64,000 nt of DNA from Cacajao melanocephalus (GCA_963573385.1 CAUYLG010044582.1:1-64000); one strand, 5' to 3'. Shown: positions 11,341 through 24,976, numbered from the stretch's first letter. Made by a program: numbers and translations. The notes: a model not told the origin generated them from the sequence alone.

Positions 11341-12305
11341 ACTACATAACACTGCTAAAAATCTTCTAAATTGATGAGCCACATGAAAAACAAGTTTACA
11401 AGTTTACAGAAGCTTTTCCATCAAACATCTGGCATTCTCCATGGGTTAAGCCATTCCCCAGCATGTCAGCAAGGCATAAAGCATCAATGATTAGCTCAAC
11501 TCAGAGAAATTCTGCCTACTATAAGTTAAGTGTATCCAAAGAACAATATAGCAAGGCACGCTATATGACATATCATCTTTACTCATTGTTATTCAAATGT
11601 CAGCAAGAACCACAAACAGCACAATAAAGACAACAAATATTTGAACATGAAATAGAAAGTAGGGTTATGTTCCCATAAAATAATACATCATTTTTTCTCA
11701 TTTTGAAACTTAGTTTATTCTTTGAAGCATTAAACTCAGAGCTTAGAAGCATTTACAGAATTTACTCTTGAAGTATTAAATATACACAGCTATCATGAAA
11801 AATAAAGGAAAATTCCCATGTGGCCATTGCCTACTACAGCACCTCCCCAGCAGACAGCCGTGCACATCAGCTGCGCCATAAGCCTCAAACTCCAAACATA
11901 ATTTTCATTGCTCAGAATCCATTCTGAATTCTGTTCTTTAAGATTCCTAGCCTAATGAACTAGATACTGGAAGTTTAAGGTGAGCCAACAAACACGCTGC
12001 TTTTTTCCACCTGAGTCTGAACCAATAAAAAGGTAGTGGAAAAAATCAGTACGTAAACCACAGTGACATATTTATTTAAAATGTAAAACTTGACCAAGAG
12101 CAATCAAGAAAACATGTCTGTCTCTTCAAGTAGGCAAGGAAATTTCCTAAAGGAAGAGAGAAAAGGGAATGAGAATTTATCCGTAACCAATCATTCAGGC
12201 AACTGGAAGGGAGTAAAAAATGGAGAGGAGAGGGGTGGAAGTATTTCTCTATTGGATGCCTGTTTAAATGGAAGAAAACATCAGCAGTGGGGTTGTATGT
12301 CATTT
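11341..12305. other. No recognised feature
   Basis: No gene seen. Overlapping short frames on both strands around 12076-12320 show no family signal. Confidence 0.5.
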
Positions 12306-12470
12306 CTTGTAACATTATAACATGCTCAATGTCAAGTGCTTTTTACATTTTGTTCAATTTAATCCTGACAACAAACCTATGAGGTAGGCACATTTATTAT
12401 GTACATTTTACAGATGAGATAACTGAAGCTCAGCTAGAGCAAATTGTTTGCAAGTGGTCAGACAAAACAG
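12306..12470 (-). repeat. MIR (SINE), antisense
   Basis: The plus strand reads the reverse of the MIR core: aatttaatcctgacaacaaa, cctatgaggtaggcacattt, cattttacagatgagataac, tgaagctcagctagagcaaa. Confidence 0.85.
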
Positions 12471-12864
12471 CTGTTTTCCACCACTAAAGTGGTCTCTCTC
12501 TAGATAAAATTTAAAAATTTAAAAAAAACCACTAAACAAATCCTGGGGGAAAGGAAAGGAGTAAAACTAAATCCTCATAAGAAAGAATAAAGTACAGAAC
12601 TTCCAATGCAAAACATCAAATCAGTGTTGTATCGGTAAAAATCAGAATGAAGGAAAAGGTCACAGGAATGAATATGGAAAGAAAAAAGAACAGATAGGAG
12701 AGCAAAGAGCAGAGAGCTAGTATATGAATAATAGGGGTCTCCAGAGAGGAAAGCGGAACAAATGAAGCTGAAACAACAACAAAATCACAGCAGAACATTT
12801 TCCTATGCTGTAAAGAAAATTGAAATTTTCAGATAAAGTCTTGTCATGTTTTGAAGCAAAAATA

Positions 12865-13085
12865 CATTCAATAACATTTATCAAGCACTTAATATATTTC
12901 TAGAATGTTACTATTTGTATTGCTTAGTGCTTTGACAAGAAAGAGATAGCAAAACATAGTCCTTTCCCTCAAGGAGCTAAAAGTCTATTGGAAAAAACAC
13001 AAAAATATGGCAAAGTCAGTAATGGACATGATGGTGATACAGGTTTGCTGTGGCAGCAAAGCAAGGCAAATTATTGGTTAGGGGG
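12865..13085 (-). repeat. L2 (LINE2) 3'-end fragment
   Basis: On the minus strand it reads the L2 tail: gactttTAgctccttgaggg, aaaggactatgttttgc, then aagtgcttgataaatg. The match is clear at the two ends and weak between. Confidence 0.6.
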
Positions 13086-14454
13086 CTTAACGTGTCTATG
13101 GGAGCAGGCATCCAAGACAATGAGATGTAAATCATGAATTATGTCCAAGCACTAGACGTAGGCAGATGGAAAGCATACCTATTCAAGACAGCAGGACAAT
13201 ATGGAGGAATATATAATAATAATCAAGGAACATTCTATGGGGAAATATACAGTTCCTTGTTTCTGAATCAAAGAAATCCAAGATAGGAGTTAAGCAGCTC
13301 AGTGCCAGAAAAGTGGGCAAGAGTGAACTTCAAAGGCTGTGTTCCATGTTGTGAGGCAGAAACTTCATTGTGAGGTAACAGGACATCATTGAAGAGTAAC
13401 AATGATGTAGAGTAAGGAAAAGTTCCATATTACATGAAGCACCGTCTACTTCTCAGAGGGTGCACTAGAGAAAAGGAGACTAGTTGAAAGGCTATTGCCA
13501 AAGTCCAGGTAGGAAATAACAAAGACTCGGGATAGTGAGAAGGAAGTAGTTACAACAGCAAACAGGACGGATGTGAGAAATGCTCAGGTGTGAAAATAGA
13601 ATTAAGTAATTCACTGAATATGCTGATGGATAAGAGAGGGGTAAGAAGGGCTCAGCCATGCCTTCTGTATTTCTAGTTTCATGACTGTATTGTGAGGATG
13701 GAACATAATGAACAGAGAAATAACACGCTGCATACTACATTTGTAATCCTCCCTAAGAGGAGCTCCAAAGTTGTTTTATTAATTTTGATAATTATGTAAA
13801 TATAGGTTTGACTGCCATTTTAAAAATCTGAAACTAGTCACTAGAAGAATTACATGTTTGCCTGCATTCCAAAATCCCATAGAAAATTATTTTTTAAAAA
13901 TAGCCCATGTGGTCAAAGGCTAAGCCAGGTGAAAGAGCAAAGTGGCAAAAATAAAACAGAACAAACACACCTAGAAAGCGTCAAACAGGATAACGGAATT
14001 TAATATAGGCAGAGTTTTGAAAATGAATGTACTTTAAACATTCATTTTTTTAAAAAATAAGCTCTCAAATTGGGTTAACAAAATATGACTTCCTGGATAT
14101 TATGGCAGCAGCCTGGTCATGCCTGACTTATCTTTCATCGTTTTCAGTTAAACACTCCAAAGTGTCCAGCCTGAGATAAAAGCTGACAGCAACACAGCTG
14201 GTTGATGAAAAGAGAAGACCATATTCAAATTCCAGTAGTAAGCCTGCTGGCAGGACGTTTGATGGGATGTTCCCAGAAGCACAAACCTGACCAGAGAACA
14301 GTCTTCTCTCTGGAAAGAAACTGGTTGTGAAAGTCACTTCCCACCTTCCACTACCTGTCTGTCTCCCACCTCTGCATCCTGGACACGTTTCAATATACTC
14401 TATCTCAGTGAAGGGCACAATGACCTATCCAGTTTTTTTACCCAATTCCTAACA
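13086..14454. other. No recognised feature
   Basis: No gene or named repeat seen. The 96-residue minus frame at 14128-14418 has no family signal. Confidence 0.5.
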
Positions 14455-14459
14455 CCTTC

Positions 14460-14815
14460 CGTATTAGTCTGTTCTCATGCTGCTAATGAAGACATACCTG
14501 ACACAGGGTAATTTAAAAAGGAAAGAGGTTTAACTGACTCACAGTTTAGCATGGCTGTGGAGACCTCAGGAAACTTACATTTATGGGGGAAGGGGAAGCA
14601 AACATGTCCTCTTTAACGTGACGACAGGAAGAGTGTGTGTGCTTTATAAAACCATCAGGTCTCATGAGACTTATTCACTATAATGAGAACAGCATGGGAA
14701 AACCCTGCCCTCATGATTCCATTACTTCCTACCAGGTCCCTTCCACAACATGTAGGGATTATGGGAGCTACACTTCAAGATGAGATTTGGGTGAGGACAC
14801 AGCCAAACAATATCA
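14460..14815 (-). mobile_element. MaLR LTR (THE1/MST type), antisense
   Basis: The plus strand reads the reverse of an MST/THE1 LTR: gtattagtctgttctcatgc, aggtttaactgactcacagt, ggaaggggaagcaaacatgt, ataaaaccatcaggtctcat, agcatgggaaaaccctgccc, aagatgagatttgggtgagg. The 5-bp duplication ccttc flanks it (14455-14459 and 14816-14820). It is a solo LTR. Confidence 0.9.
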
Positions 14816-14849
14816 CCTTCCCTTTCCTCATGCCCACTATCCAGTCTGT

Positions 14850-14884
14850 CAGCAGTTGGTTAGCAGTTGGTCAGCAGTTGATGA
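14850..14884. repeat. Short tandem repeat, about 11-bp unit, 3 copies
   Basis: agcagttggt is repeated three times with small changes directly after the MaLR LTR. Confidence 0.8.
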
Positions 14885-16394
14885 TTTTAGCTCCAAACTC
14901 TCTTTTACACTTGATTGCTTTTCTCTCTACCACCATCACCATAGTCAAAGCTTCTTTCACTCCTTAACTTCTTAAGCAATCCCCTGCAATCTATTTCATG
15001 CTCTTTCATTTATAAAGGTTTCCTTGAGTGCCAGAATTCAAGATCTCTAGTATAAAAGAGCCTACCTTATACTTAAAGAGATTAACAATTAGCACATGCT
15101 TGTATAACTTGACACCAGGAAGCTACTTGCTGTGGGGAAAGCCAAGCAGGATAAAGGCTGGGTCTTTTGTGAAGAAAAGATCTTGGAGAAAGTAGAGTAG
15201 AGAGACCATGGCTGAAGTCTTGGGAGAATATTGGTGGCTTAGATGGGGGATTTAATAGATATGGTAAGCAAAGGATCAGCTCAGAATATATTTTTAGAGA
15301 CGAGCCATGGAATTTGAATTAGATGTGGAATGTGAGGGAAAGAGGACATCTTACTGAATGAAAGAAAGGTGATACTAAATTGGTGGAGCTATTTATTTGC
15401 GGTGTGAGACCTGGGGAATAAGAAGTTTGCTGCACAAGTGGAAATAATTCAATGGTATTCTTGAACCTTTTTTGATAATAGATACTAATATTATAATTTG
15501 TACGTATCAACTTTCACAGAAAGTCTTTTAAAATGTCTTAATCCATTTTATGCTTTATTAAGTGGAGTCTAATGAAGAAATTGAGTATTTCTTTTCTGCC
15601 TGATGCTCTTGTAAGTCATTATCATCATTATTCTGAATATCAGTTGTCACTATTCACGCCTCTGATGTAAGACATGCAAGATGAGGGAGACTCTAGACAA
15701 ATAAAAGAACCACAGTGCTTGGCTTCAAATTTTTCAAATAAAACAATATGTATACAGTGCACTGTGCTGGATATTAGTAAATTTTGTGTAATTTTAGTGA
15801 TTTTTTTTCTGCTTTTTTTGCTACTTTGCACTTTCCAGGACTCCCAATAATACCAAAATCTATGGGTGCTCAAGTCCCCTGTATAAAATGGTGTAGTATT
15901 TGTGTAAACCTGTGCCATCATCTTGTACATTCTGAGTCATCTCAAGATTACTTAAAATGCCTAATACAATTTAAATGCTAGGTAAATAGTTGTTATAATG
16001 CATTGTTTCAGGAGTAATGACAAGAAAAAATGTCTGTACATGTTCAGTACAGATATAACCATCCATATTTCTTCTGAATATTTTCAACTCACAATCAGTT
16101 GACTCCAAATAGATGTGGAGCCCATGGATACTGACTGACCATTACAGTGTAATGTTTTGTGCTTATTCAGTTATAATATGTCAGTACATTTTTCACTGTT
16201 TAAGATCCAGGCACTATTTAAATATTCAGAATCGAGATGAAAGTTCTTCCTGAGACTCTCCTAAAGATACCTATGTCAGGAAGTTCAGATTTTCACATTT
16301 CACTATTTATTTTGCTGGGGATTTTCCCTATGCCTTTAACTATGTCTATCATGTCTTCTTAAGTTTCTCTAAATATCTATATCTACACATATAC
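14885..16394. other. No recognised feature
   Basis: No gene seen. A short inverted repeat (tctgtac / gtacaga) lies at about 16032-16052. No transposon recognised. Confidence 0.45.
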
Positions 16395-16860
16395 ACATCT
16401 TTTCAATGAGCTCACATGATATGCACTATTATAAAACTTGGATTTTTCACTTGATAATATGCCTGGGATTTACTTCCATATAGTTATCCTTACTTATTGA
16501 ACATATAGTTATCCTTACATATTAAAAAAAATTAAAACCAAATCTGCCTCATATTTCATAGAATGGGTTAAACATCATTTATGTAATCATTTCTCCATTG
16601 ATTTATAGTTCTTTTCCTATTATTTGCTAGTAAAAGTAGCACTGAAAAAATATTTTTAACTATATAATATTTATTCATGTGTGAGTACTGCTTTTTGTTT
16701 CCTAAGAGTGTTAGATCAAAAGGCATACACACTTTCAATTATTACAGATGCAAACAAGTTGCCTTCCTTAAAGAATTATCGATGTAAAGTCTTACCAATA
16801 GTACATAAAAATGTTCCTTTCTTCAAAGCTAGTCAGTACTTGATCATCATAGGCTAGTTT
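16395..16860 (-). mobile_element. Old L1M fragment, antisense
   Basis: Reverse of the L1M tail block: ggatttttcacttgataata, ctccattgatttatagttct, gtgttagatcaaaaggcata, acaagttgccttccttaaag, taccaatagtacat. Within it a 19-bp piece, catatagttatccttac and on, is directly repeated at 16477 and 16502 (25 bp apart). Confidence 0.75.
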
Positions 16861-18332
16861 TGGGGGTTTTATTTGTTTGGTTTTAGAGCATATGTAAAGG
16901 AAAGAGCAGAAATCTAAGTTCCCATAAACCCTGACAGGGTCTTCAAACTAGCTGTTTGACATAGGCAGAGATTTTTCTCCTTCTTAAATAAAGTACTTTA
17001 CAAATAGAGTTTTGAAGCTCCCCTTCTAACCAGATTGCTTTTTATATTGCCTTTTCAACTCAGTAGTTATTTAAAAGACAGCGTAAAACCTCACAAGTTA
17101 ATAGATTCTATGGTAGTCTAATTTATATTTAATTTCTGTTTTTTTGGCTGCCTGCACTTGAAGAATATGTTTATAATTTATTGAGCTCTTTTTTAAGGCA
17201 TCATATATGAGAATATGTTTCATGAGCATTTGAAGGAATGTTTATTTTCCATTTGTATGGTTTGGTGCTTTATTTTTTGTGGTAAGACTTTCTATTTGCA
17301 ATGCTGTTGCTTTATTTAATTCTTGATACCCGTATTTGCTTTTATTTATCTATTTGTATTGTCCAATACAGGGAGATGGCACTAAATTATCCAGTAATGA
17401 TTGTGGATTTCTCATTCTCTTTTTGTGTTTTTTTTTAGGAGATTGTTTTAAATATTTCAAAGCTATAATAGCAATTTTAAAATAACTTAAAACATTACAG
17501 CTTTTTGGGTGAATCAGTTTGTAAGTTTTATTTTGTCTAGTTCACAACCCTCTATTCCCTTGCATTCTATTTAATCTTATTTTAACTCTATCATATCATC
17601 TTTTCCTCCCTTATCTTTTGCTTGGCATATCTTTCTCTAAACCTTCATTTTCAAGACATTGAAGTATCTACATATGATCTTAAAAAAAAAATCTTGCTTG
17701 GCCTTTAAATCAGAGGATTTGTATCTTTCTTCAGTTATTTTTTCATGCTTTCTTATTCTACTTTCTGTTCTCTTGAGCTGGAATTTCTGAATCTCTCCTT
17801 CATGCCTCTTAAATTTCACACTCAGACATTCTACCTACGTTTCCTTGTATGCATAATTGGAGAATTGAGGAGAATCCCTTGGCTATATCTTCTCAGTAAC
17901 TAATTTTCTTTGTATATATGTACATTCTGCTTCTTAGCCTGAGTGCCGTAGCTCAGATTATGGAAGTCATGTATAGTAATACCCCAATGTACAGCAATTT
18001 GCCTGTCAAGAATTCTCAAAACTCAGCCAAAGAATATTGCTTTGCATTTGAATTGTGTAGACTTCATGAGTATCTAATTAACATAAAAGGATCTGAGCTT
18101 TATAGTTGTTGTGTGTTATATTTTGTGCTTGACTAAGAATACTCAAATTTTAACGATTTACTGCAGTGGTAATTTCATGCAGAATGATCATTATAATAAA
18201 AAACTTTTTGAAAGTATGATACAATTTGTATTATTTCTATTGATTCATTTTGTATTTTGAAAATTGATTCAGATTTGAAATGAAAAGGTGGCCTCATAAA
18301 CATTGGGTAGAATGTTTTATGCTTGTTTTGTT
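16861..18332. other. No recognised feature
   Basis: AT-rich, no gene. No repeat family identified. Confidence 0.45.
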
Positions 18333-18470
18333 TTAGAGACAGAGGCCTCCCTCAGTTACCCAGGATGGAGCGCAGTGGCACAGTTATAGCTCACTGCAAC
18401 CTCAAATTCCTTGCCTCAAGTGATCCTCCTGCCTCAGCCTCCTGAGTAGCTGCCACTGTGCTCCATGGGT
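18333..18470 (-). repeat. Alu left monomer (FLAM/AluJ-like), antisense
   Basis: The plus strand reads agagacagaggcctccctca, gttacccaggatggagcgca, gtggcacagttatagctcac, tgcctcaagtgatcctcctg, cctcctgagtagctg, then ccactgtgctcc. The piece normally between the last two is missing (about 15 bp). Only one monomer is present. Confidence 0.85.
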
Positions 18471-20885
18471 CAAATGTTTTGTTAGTATTTCTTAGGTGTA
18501 CAGTACCAAGTATATACAAAAGTGTTAATGGAAAGTAGTAACCAGCTAGATTATACACTGAAAATAAAAGAAAAATGTGTTTGTTAATTTAGGTAACAAT
18601 AGCTAATATGAATTATCAAAGCAATTATCTCCACTTTAATGTAATTTGATGCTGTTTTAGTAAAAAGGTACATCAAATTGGGAACTCAGGAATACATACT
18701 GTTTTTCACTATGGAAACAAAAAGAATTTCCTAAAGATTTTTAAAATAAAATCTTTATTTTACTCCCCAAATAGGGGAAAAGGCACCTCTGGTCGTCTTC
18801 TCACCATTGCTTTTGTGGTTCTTGATCTGCCATTGAGTGAGGGATACTTTTGAAATGCCTGATCTGTCTTCAGTGACTCCAAGGGAGGGGGAGGAGCTTG
18901 CCAGAGGTAGCAGATAGTGATTACCCAACTACTTTGTATGCTGACACCTCTCTGGAAATTAGGACCTTTCAGGGACAATGCCCTGTTCCTGGATCACCAT
19001 TTTTCTTGCCTTGGTGAGGATGGAAATCCCTCTGCATCCTTCTGCTGCACGCAATCCAGAAAAATCCAGTTGGGTTGGCTGTTGAGTACTCCAAATCATC
19101 CCCTAGTCAAGTTCTATCCTTTCCTTACCGCCCCGGATTCTGTTACATTTGGGTTTAAAGTTCCTCAGAACTGCCCTTGGCTCTGCAATAGTATTCCTTT
19201 ATGAATCTGGCTATGTTTTCTCTGAGTTTGCTTTTACATAGATCCAATTCTGCTTGTCATCTATCTCTTAGGAAGTCCTGGAACTTTCTGATTTGTTAAT
19301 AGCACTGGGATAGTCATTTATTTTAGAAATACATTTTCTACCCTTTCATGTGATTTGTGTATAGTTGGATCAGGGTAGACATAAATGCTTAGAGATCATC
19401 TAAGCCAATCTCTTCCACATAAATATTATTTATAATTTGAAAAATTGCTTTATTGAAAGATGATTATAATTTTTTTCAAAAAATCATAATGACTATTCTC
19501 CCCTTTGAAAAAAACAAAGTTAAGTAAAAATCTAACTCAGCCACTGCCTGCTCCCAGGAAGGAATCTAGTTCTCTGTGTAGAGATGATGAATATTTGATA
19601 TTTGTGATAGAAGTTATAAAATGCTTTTTATTAATAACTAATTAATGACTGCTCTGCCATTGTCATCCTAAGCAAGTAGAGAGAAGTGGGAAACTAACCT
19701 GAGTGAATGTGAATAGGAAAGAAGACTTGGAGGTGACAGATTTTATTTTTAGGCTTTCTGTGTGCTTCTCAGCACTGCAGATTATAGCCACTGCGAGGTG
19801 AGCTGCAAAGGGCTAGCTGGGCCCACCTTCCCCAGTTGCATTTAGAACAAAGGCAGCATCAGGAAGTGCTGGCTGCATTCTCAGTGCTGATTGTGCAGAA
19901 GGGCCTTATAATGGCATCAATAGCAGCTCAGAAGCACAGGGATTTTTCTTCTCTAAAAAATGTCTCAGTCAAGGAAAACTTAATGCTTGATATTCTCCAG
20001 GTCCTGCAGTCTGCTTTTTCCAGGCATCATTGGTAACTCCTATTATTTTTGTAGGCAGAACTTCGTGGAAAATATTTCATTTTGCTTTCCTAATATGTAT
20101 ATTTTTGACAACCTCAGTGAACCAGAATTAAATAAAGCAGAACTTTGAGTTCAGTGGCTTTGTTTTTGCTTTTAGCTGTCTATGCATCTTGGGATGAAGA
20201 GAAAGTCTTGGCAAAAATGCACAATTTGGTTCAACATAATACAACACAGTATACATGCACATCCACATTGAAACAACTGATGGAGCTTGGCAGGTACATT
20301 TCAATGAAATATTCTATGATTTTTGTGCCTTGAGCAGTAAAAAATGATCCTCAAAATGATGCCTTTAAAAATATGCAAGGTAGTCAACTGATCAAAAAAG
20401 AAATATTAGATATTGTTCACTATAGTCTCGTTACTCAGTAGGGATGTGAATAAAAAGAGTTGTAGCTATGAAAGGCTTTGCCCAGTAGGAAGTCTAGTCA
20501 TAGAAACACTGTCACTAACAACTAGTGACTTGGCAGATCCTAAGCTGTGGTCATTAGACCATGTCTCTTCTTTGGAAACAAGTCATAAAATCAGATGTAA
20601 ATCCTCACAGCAATGCTTTCTCTTCCCATCTGTATACACAGAACAATTTTAAATGCCCTTTCCCCTTTTCTATTTTAGATTTTTTTTATTTGTATCCTCT
20701 GAAGCCAAACCTTTACTGACTTCCTTAAGAAATCAACATAATTTGTTTCTTTATCCTACAGTAGATGAGTTGCTTCCTATCACACAGAAAATAATGACCT
20801 TTGGCTACGAAATTTTTTTTTTTTACTTTCATTCTACCTAAAATTCATCGATAGTTTCATCTGTCCTTGTCTCCTTGCCTATGGA
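18471..20885. other. No recognised feature
   Basis: No gene that I can defend. Frames of 60-95 residues at 18.76-19.2 kb on both strands have no family signal. The boundary at 18738-18770 has an A/T-rich edge with AATAAA on the minus strand, so an unrecognised retrocopy cannot be excluded. Confidence 0.4.
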
Positions 20886-21000
20886 TTCCATTCAATGAAA
20901 TCCAATAAACCTTTATTTGAGCACCTACTATGAGCCAATCAATGTGCAGCATCCTTGGGATATAAAGATTGTGTACAAAATGGCAGAAACTGTGTCCAGT
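20885..21000 (-). repeat. L2-like fragment, antisense
   Basis: The plus strand reads aacctttatttgagcaccta, ctatgagccaatcaatgtgc, agcatccttgggatataaag, the reverse of the L2-type tail. Confidence 0.55.
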
Positions 21001-21839
21001 TGTTCTCCACTTGATTCGTGTGGAGCAGAGGAAGTGGGAAGACAAGATGGAGGCAGATCTAGATACAAGAAAATGAAAACACATATACAAAGTGCTGTTA
21101 TAGGCACAAGGGCAAGGTACTGTTGATTCTGGAGACAAGGCAGCTACCCTTTCCTGGGGGAGTCAAAGGATGATTCACAGAGGAAGGGGTGTTTTCTCAG
21201 TCACTCATGACATCCCCACCAGTTCGTTCCAATTTCTTCTCTACTCATGAGAATTATTTTTTTCATTTCACTTGGAAATTGTAAAACCTTGACAATTTCT
21301 GTAAAATACAATCCATACTTTTTGGCATGCCTTTAAGAGGTGGTAGTTACAGTGCCGCACTTTTGCTTTCCATCTTGACTCCTCAGTTTCCTTCTTGCAT
21401 TCTGGACTCCAGGCATCCTATAAAACGCTCAGTCTTCCAAATATCCTTATTCTCCTTATCTGGTGTTCTTTGCATAGAATTCTTTCTCTCTAATTTTCCT
21501 ACCTGTACAAATTATCTTCTTCTCCCAGGACTAAAATACCTATAAAAAGATTTACCTGATTTTTCAGCTCAAAGCACTGTTACTCTCTCCCTTGTCCACA
21601 CACTTACTACACTTTATTTACATCTCTCTTAAAATACACATGACTTTAAATAACGATTGTTTACATAATTTTCTCCTTAATTTTTGAATGCGAAAATTCA
21701 CAATTCATGCATTGCTTCTCCACACATTTCCTGGTATATTGTGAGTGTTCAGTACATGTGTATTGACCAACATTGAAACATGCATATCCACAAACACATA
21801 CACATACATACATTTTGAAGTAAAGACTGGACTTCATGA

Positions 21840-21990
21840 CTGGCTGAGTAGTATTCAGAAGATTTGTGAATCCTGTGACTCTCAATTTTCTCAGCTGTAA
21901 ATGAGCATTATAATGTCTTACCAACTTTACATTACTGTTGTGCAAAAATCTATGTGAAACTGCTTTTAAAAAAGGTAATCCATTATAAAG
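21840..21990 (+). repeat. MIR (SINE) fragment
   Basis: ctcaattttctcagctgtaa then atgagcattataatgtctta match the MIR core (cctcagtttcctcatctgtaaaatg). Confidence 0.5.
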
Positions 21991-22477
21991 GAGCATCCTT
22001 ATAAAAGATGATGTTTGTAGCAGAAAATAAAACTTAGGGAACCCACAAAAAAGGTTCGTTAATTTTATGAAGCGTTATCCCTTTTACTTATTCAATAGCT
22101 ACTTGGAAGTGTTGCCTAAGCTGCACTGTTGCAATTGTGAAAAAGCACAGCAGGAGAAGCCAAACATATTTGCTCATGGACGATAGTGCTTTAAATAAAA
22201 GCACCACATTTGGGTTAGTGCAAATGAAATGAAAAGGCCTTAGAATTGGAAGGGTAACATAACTTTCAATCTGTCATTCATTGACTTTTCAAACATGAAA
22301 GAGGCCAACAGTATCTCCTGCAACGGACAAGGAATTTTTAAGCAAAACTGTGCTGATTCACAAATGAGAAAGTTAACTTTTCTATAAGCCAACTGTATTA
22401 TGATATGTACGTTAATATACGTAGAATGCATTTTACATGTATCAAACCTACTTACAATCACATTAACTTATTTGCTG

Positions 22478-22675
22478 AATATAATGAGTGATTAGAAGCC
22501 AGAGTCTGGGATGAGGTTTACCTAAAGTCTTGGCTCTGCCTCTACTGAACCATTCTGACCATTCTAAGCATGTTTTCTCATTCAAGAAATGCATGTAGAA
22601 CTATTTGATGAGTTTGTTGCATGAATTAGAGTAGTAATGTGAACTACTGTATCTGGCTCCTGGCTCCTACTATAG
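22478..22675 (+). repeat. MIR (SINE)
   Basis: tagaagccagagtctgggat, gtcttggctctgcctctact, gttttctcattcaagaaatg and actactgtatctggctcc follow MIR order. Confidence 0.55.
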
Positions 22676-22679
22676 CTTA

Positions 22680-24480
22680 TTTGATGAGCCCTGGGCCAAA
22701 ACTAACCTAAAAACTTCACACATCAGCTCAGGCAGCTGACCCTGTTCAGTCCTTTTGCCCAGGGAGCCAGATTCACAGCCAATTGACAGCCTATGTGACT
22801 TAAATCAAATGTGAATTACCTCATTTGCTCATTGTTGTGCTTTCAATGTAAATCCCACTTCCATTCATTTGTCAGTGACCAAATTCACATCCCATGTAAC
22901 TTGACTGGGAAATCTGGGCCAAGCAAAGTTTGGGATTTACTCAGTTTCAGCCCTGCACAATAGTTCTGTGTGCATGACATGTGGTGTGTGATGTGTGGTC
23001 TTGCCCCTCAAGGGCAGCCTGAGGGCTGTGATTCCTGTGTGTCCCAGGATGCCTGCTCCCTTCTGTAGAAGGAGGGCTTGAGCTCCCCTGAGGGTATCTG
23101 AAAGTCTTACTTGGTATGCTTCATTAATCTTTTCCTGACTTCCCATGCCTCTGTATGCCGAGTTTAACTTGCTGTGACTGGAGTTTGGAAACCGAAGAGC
23201 AGAGGCAATTTACATCTTGTAAACCATAGAACACTGGAAACCCCCCTTATGACACATCTGGAGAGACTTGCATTATTTAGAGCCTCTATTCTTCCCCACT
23301 GTCTCTAAAGTCTTCAAGCATGCAGAGCAGCTGTCTCTTAGACTTGAACCTGATTATATGCTGTCTTTTAATTTTTTAATCAGAGCATAAGAGTCACCCT
23401 TTTCTCCCTGCAGACTATAAACCTCTCCTGGACAGGCCCAGGGTGTGACATTTCTTTCACTGCCTGCTGACAGCACTAAGCTCAGTGCCACCAGCAACTG
23501 GGTTGATGTTGGCAGCTTAATCAGCCAGAGTTAATACGTAATAAAGATGTAAGTTTTGAAAAGTTCAATGTGTTAGGTATAGGAACTTCTCTAATAACTT
23601 CACTGAAAGAAATGACAGATATCCTTAACCTTGGCTGTCTTCCACCTTGTCTTAGGCAGGGTGGCCTCAAAAGAAGATGCTGAGACAGGGACTTGAGAGC
23701 AGGTACCTGTTGATAATCTCTAGATAAGGTAGGGTCAAAGGTAACAGGGAAGGGTGAAAAGCCAATCAAGGGTGCCTTAATAAGCAGGTTACCACTGATG
23801 GTTCCATCTCTCCAGGGATTCTCTGAAAAAACAGCATAGATTGAAACTCAGTATTGTCATTATTGTCTCACTAAGGAACAAGGCTCTGAAATGTACACTT
23901 ATGGATTCCCATCTCTTGTTAATTAAGGCTTACCTTTGGAGAGGTGAATCTCGTAGAGCTCTGAACTCCTAGATCCTGGCTGCAGAGAGGGCTCTCAAGC
24001 AGAGGATCTGAGAGCTGTGTGTGTTTGGAGTAGGCAGCTCTTTGCATGTCTAAGAAATCTCCCAGAGACTGTAGGCAGATGACAGGTAATTTGAGGGGCT
24101 ATGGAGTGGGATAGCAATGGCGTTTGCCACTCACCAACCCCTTACAAAAGGGGTGGAGAAAGAGTCAATATTCCTAACAATCCAAGGTGTGAGAAACAGT
24201 GAAGAATGCTCTAAGCTCCGTGTAATTATCAAAATACATTTTCCCAGACCTGCATTTTGCACATTTGCAGGTCTCTTCCCAACATGTCAAAGGCAAGTTT
24301 GCCTTTCCAATTTTCTGAGCTTCTTCAATACCTTGTCTATTTTGTGCCCTGTGCCCTATACCCTGTGCACTGGTGATATCTGCACTAGCTTGGGTGGCAG
24401 AGAAGTATCTATATGTCTTCCTCTGAAATGGGCTATTAGAGATCAGTTACCAGATCTCAAACAAGGAAGAAAAATCTAGA
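22680..24480. other. Unique-looking stretch without recognised repeats
   Basis: No gene and little repeat signal over about 1.8 kb, at a somewhat higher G+C than the neighbourhood. A part near 23640-23800 may be an old LTR piece that I cannot name. It could hold a conserved noncoding element; sequence alone does not show it. The 120-residue plus frame at 24117-24479 has no family signal. Confidence 0.4.
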
Positions 24481-24484
24481 GAGA

Positions 24485-24700
24485 CTTTGTAGTTTGATGG
24501 TCTAAGGGTTCAGTCTAGGTTGTGCTACTTATTACTGTGTAATCTTGAACACAGGACTTGTTACTCTTAAACCCTGTTTTCTTCATCTGCAAAATTATAA
24601 TTATATTACAGGAATATTGTTGGCATCCAATGAAATGCTGAATGTGAAGCAACTTTATTGTGTTGGGTACAAAGCAGATGCTCCAAAAACCATACCTTTC
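24485..24700 (+). repeat. MIR (SINE)
   Basis: gatggtctaagggttcagtc, gtgctacttattactgtgta, ctgttttcttcatctgcaaa and gtgaagcaactttattg follow MIR order. Confidence 0.65.
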
Positions 24701-24701
24701 A

Positions 24702-24740
24702 GCATCATCATCATCGTTATCATCATCATCATCATCATCC
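24702..24740. repeat. ATC trinucleotide microsatellite
   Basis: catcatcatcatcgttatc followed by a pure run of about seven atc units. It reads as poly-Asp on the minus strand, which is an artefact of the repeat. Confidence 0.95.
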
Positions 24741-24976
24741 TTTAACATTATGCCCTTCATGGAATAGAACTCAGAAAATAGTTTTGCTGAATCAATGTAT
24801 TTAATGAAATTCAAATCAATCGGTTTTGCTCATGGTTTGAAGACATGGTGAAAGTTGATGAAGGAGTGGTTGAAATCCTAAGCAGTAGCAGGGCTGCTGG
24901 GTAGAGATTTCAGACCTCCAGCTGATCCTTGTGTTCCTCAGAAGTGTCAGTGAAGTTAGCTGCCGTATTGTATAGA

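Noticed and set aside
14850..14884. Three short tandem units as a possible CRISPR-like array
   Set aside because: No spacers, unit of about 11 bp, eukaryotic context.
18760..19204. Overlapping frames on both strands near an A/T-rich edge, possible retrocopy
   Set aside because: No protein or transcript recognised and no target duplication seen.
24117..24479. 120-residue plus frame
   Set aside because: No family signal, no splice or codon evidence; length within chance for 64 kb.
24515..24814. 99-residue minus frame with a poly-Asp run
   Set aside because: The run is the ATC microsatellite and the rest lies in a MIR; no protein family signal.
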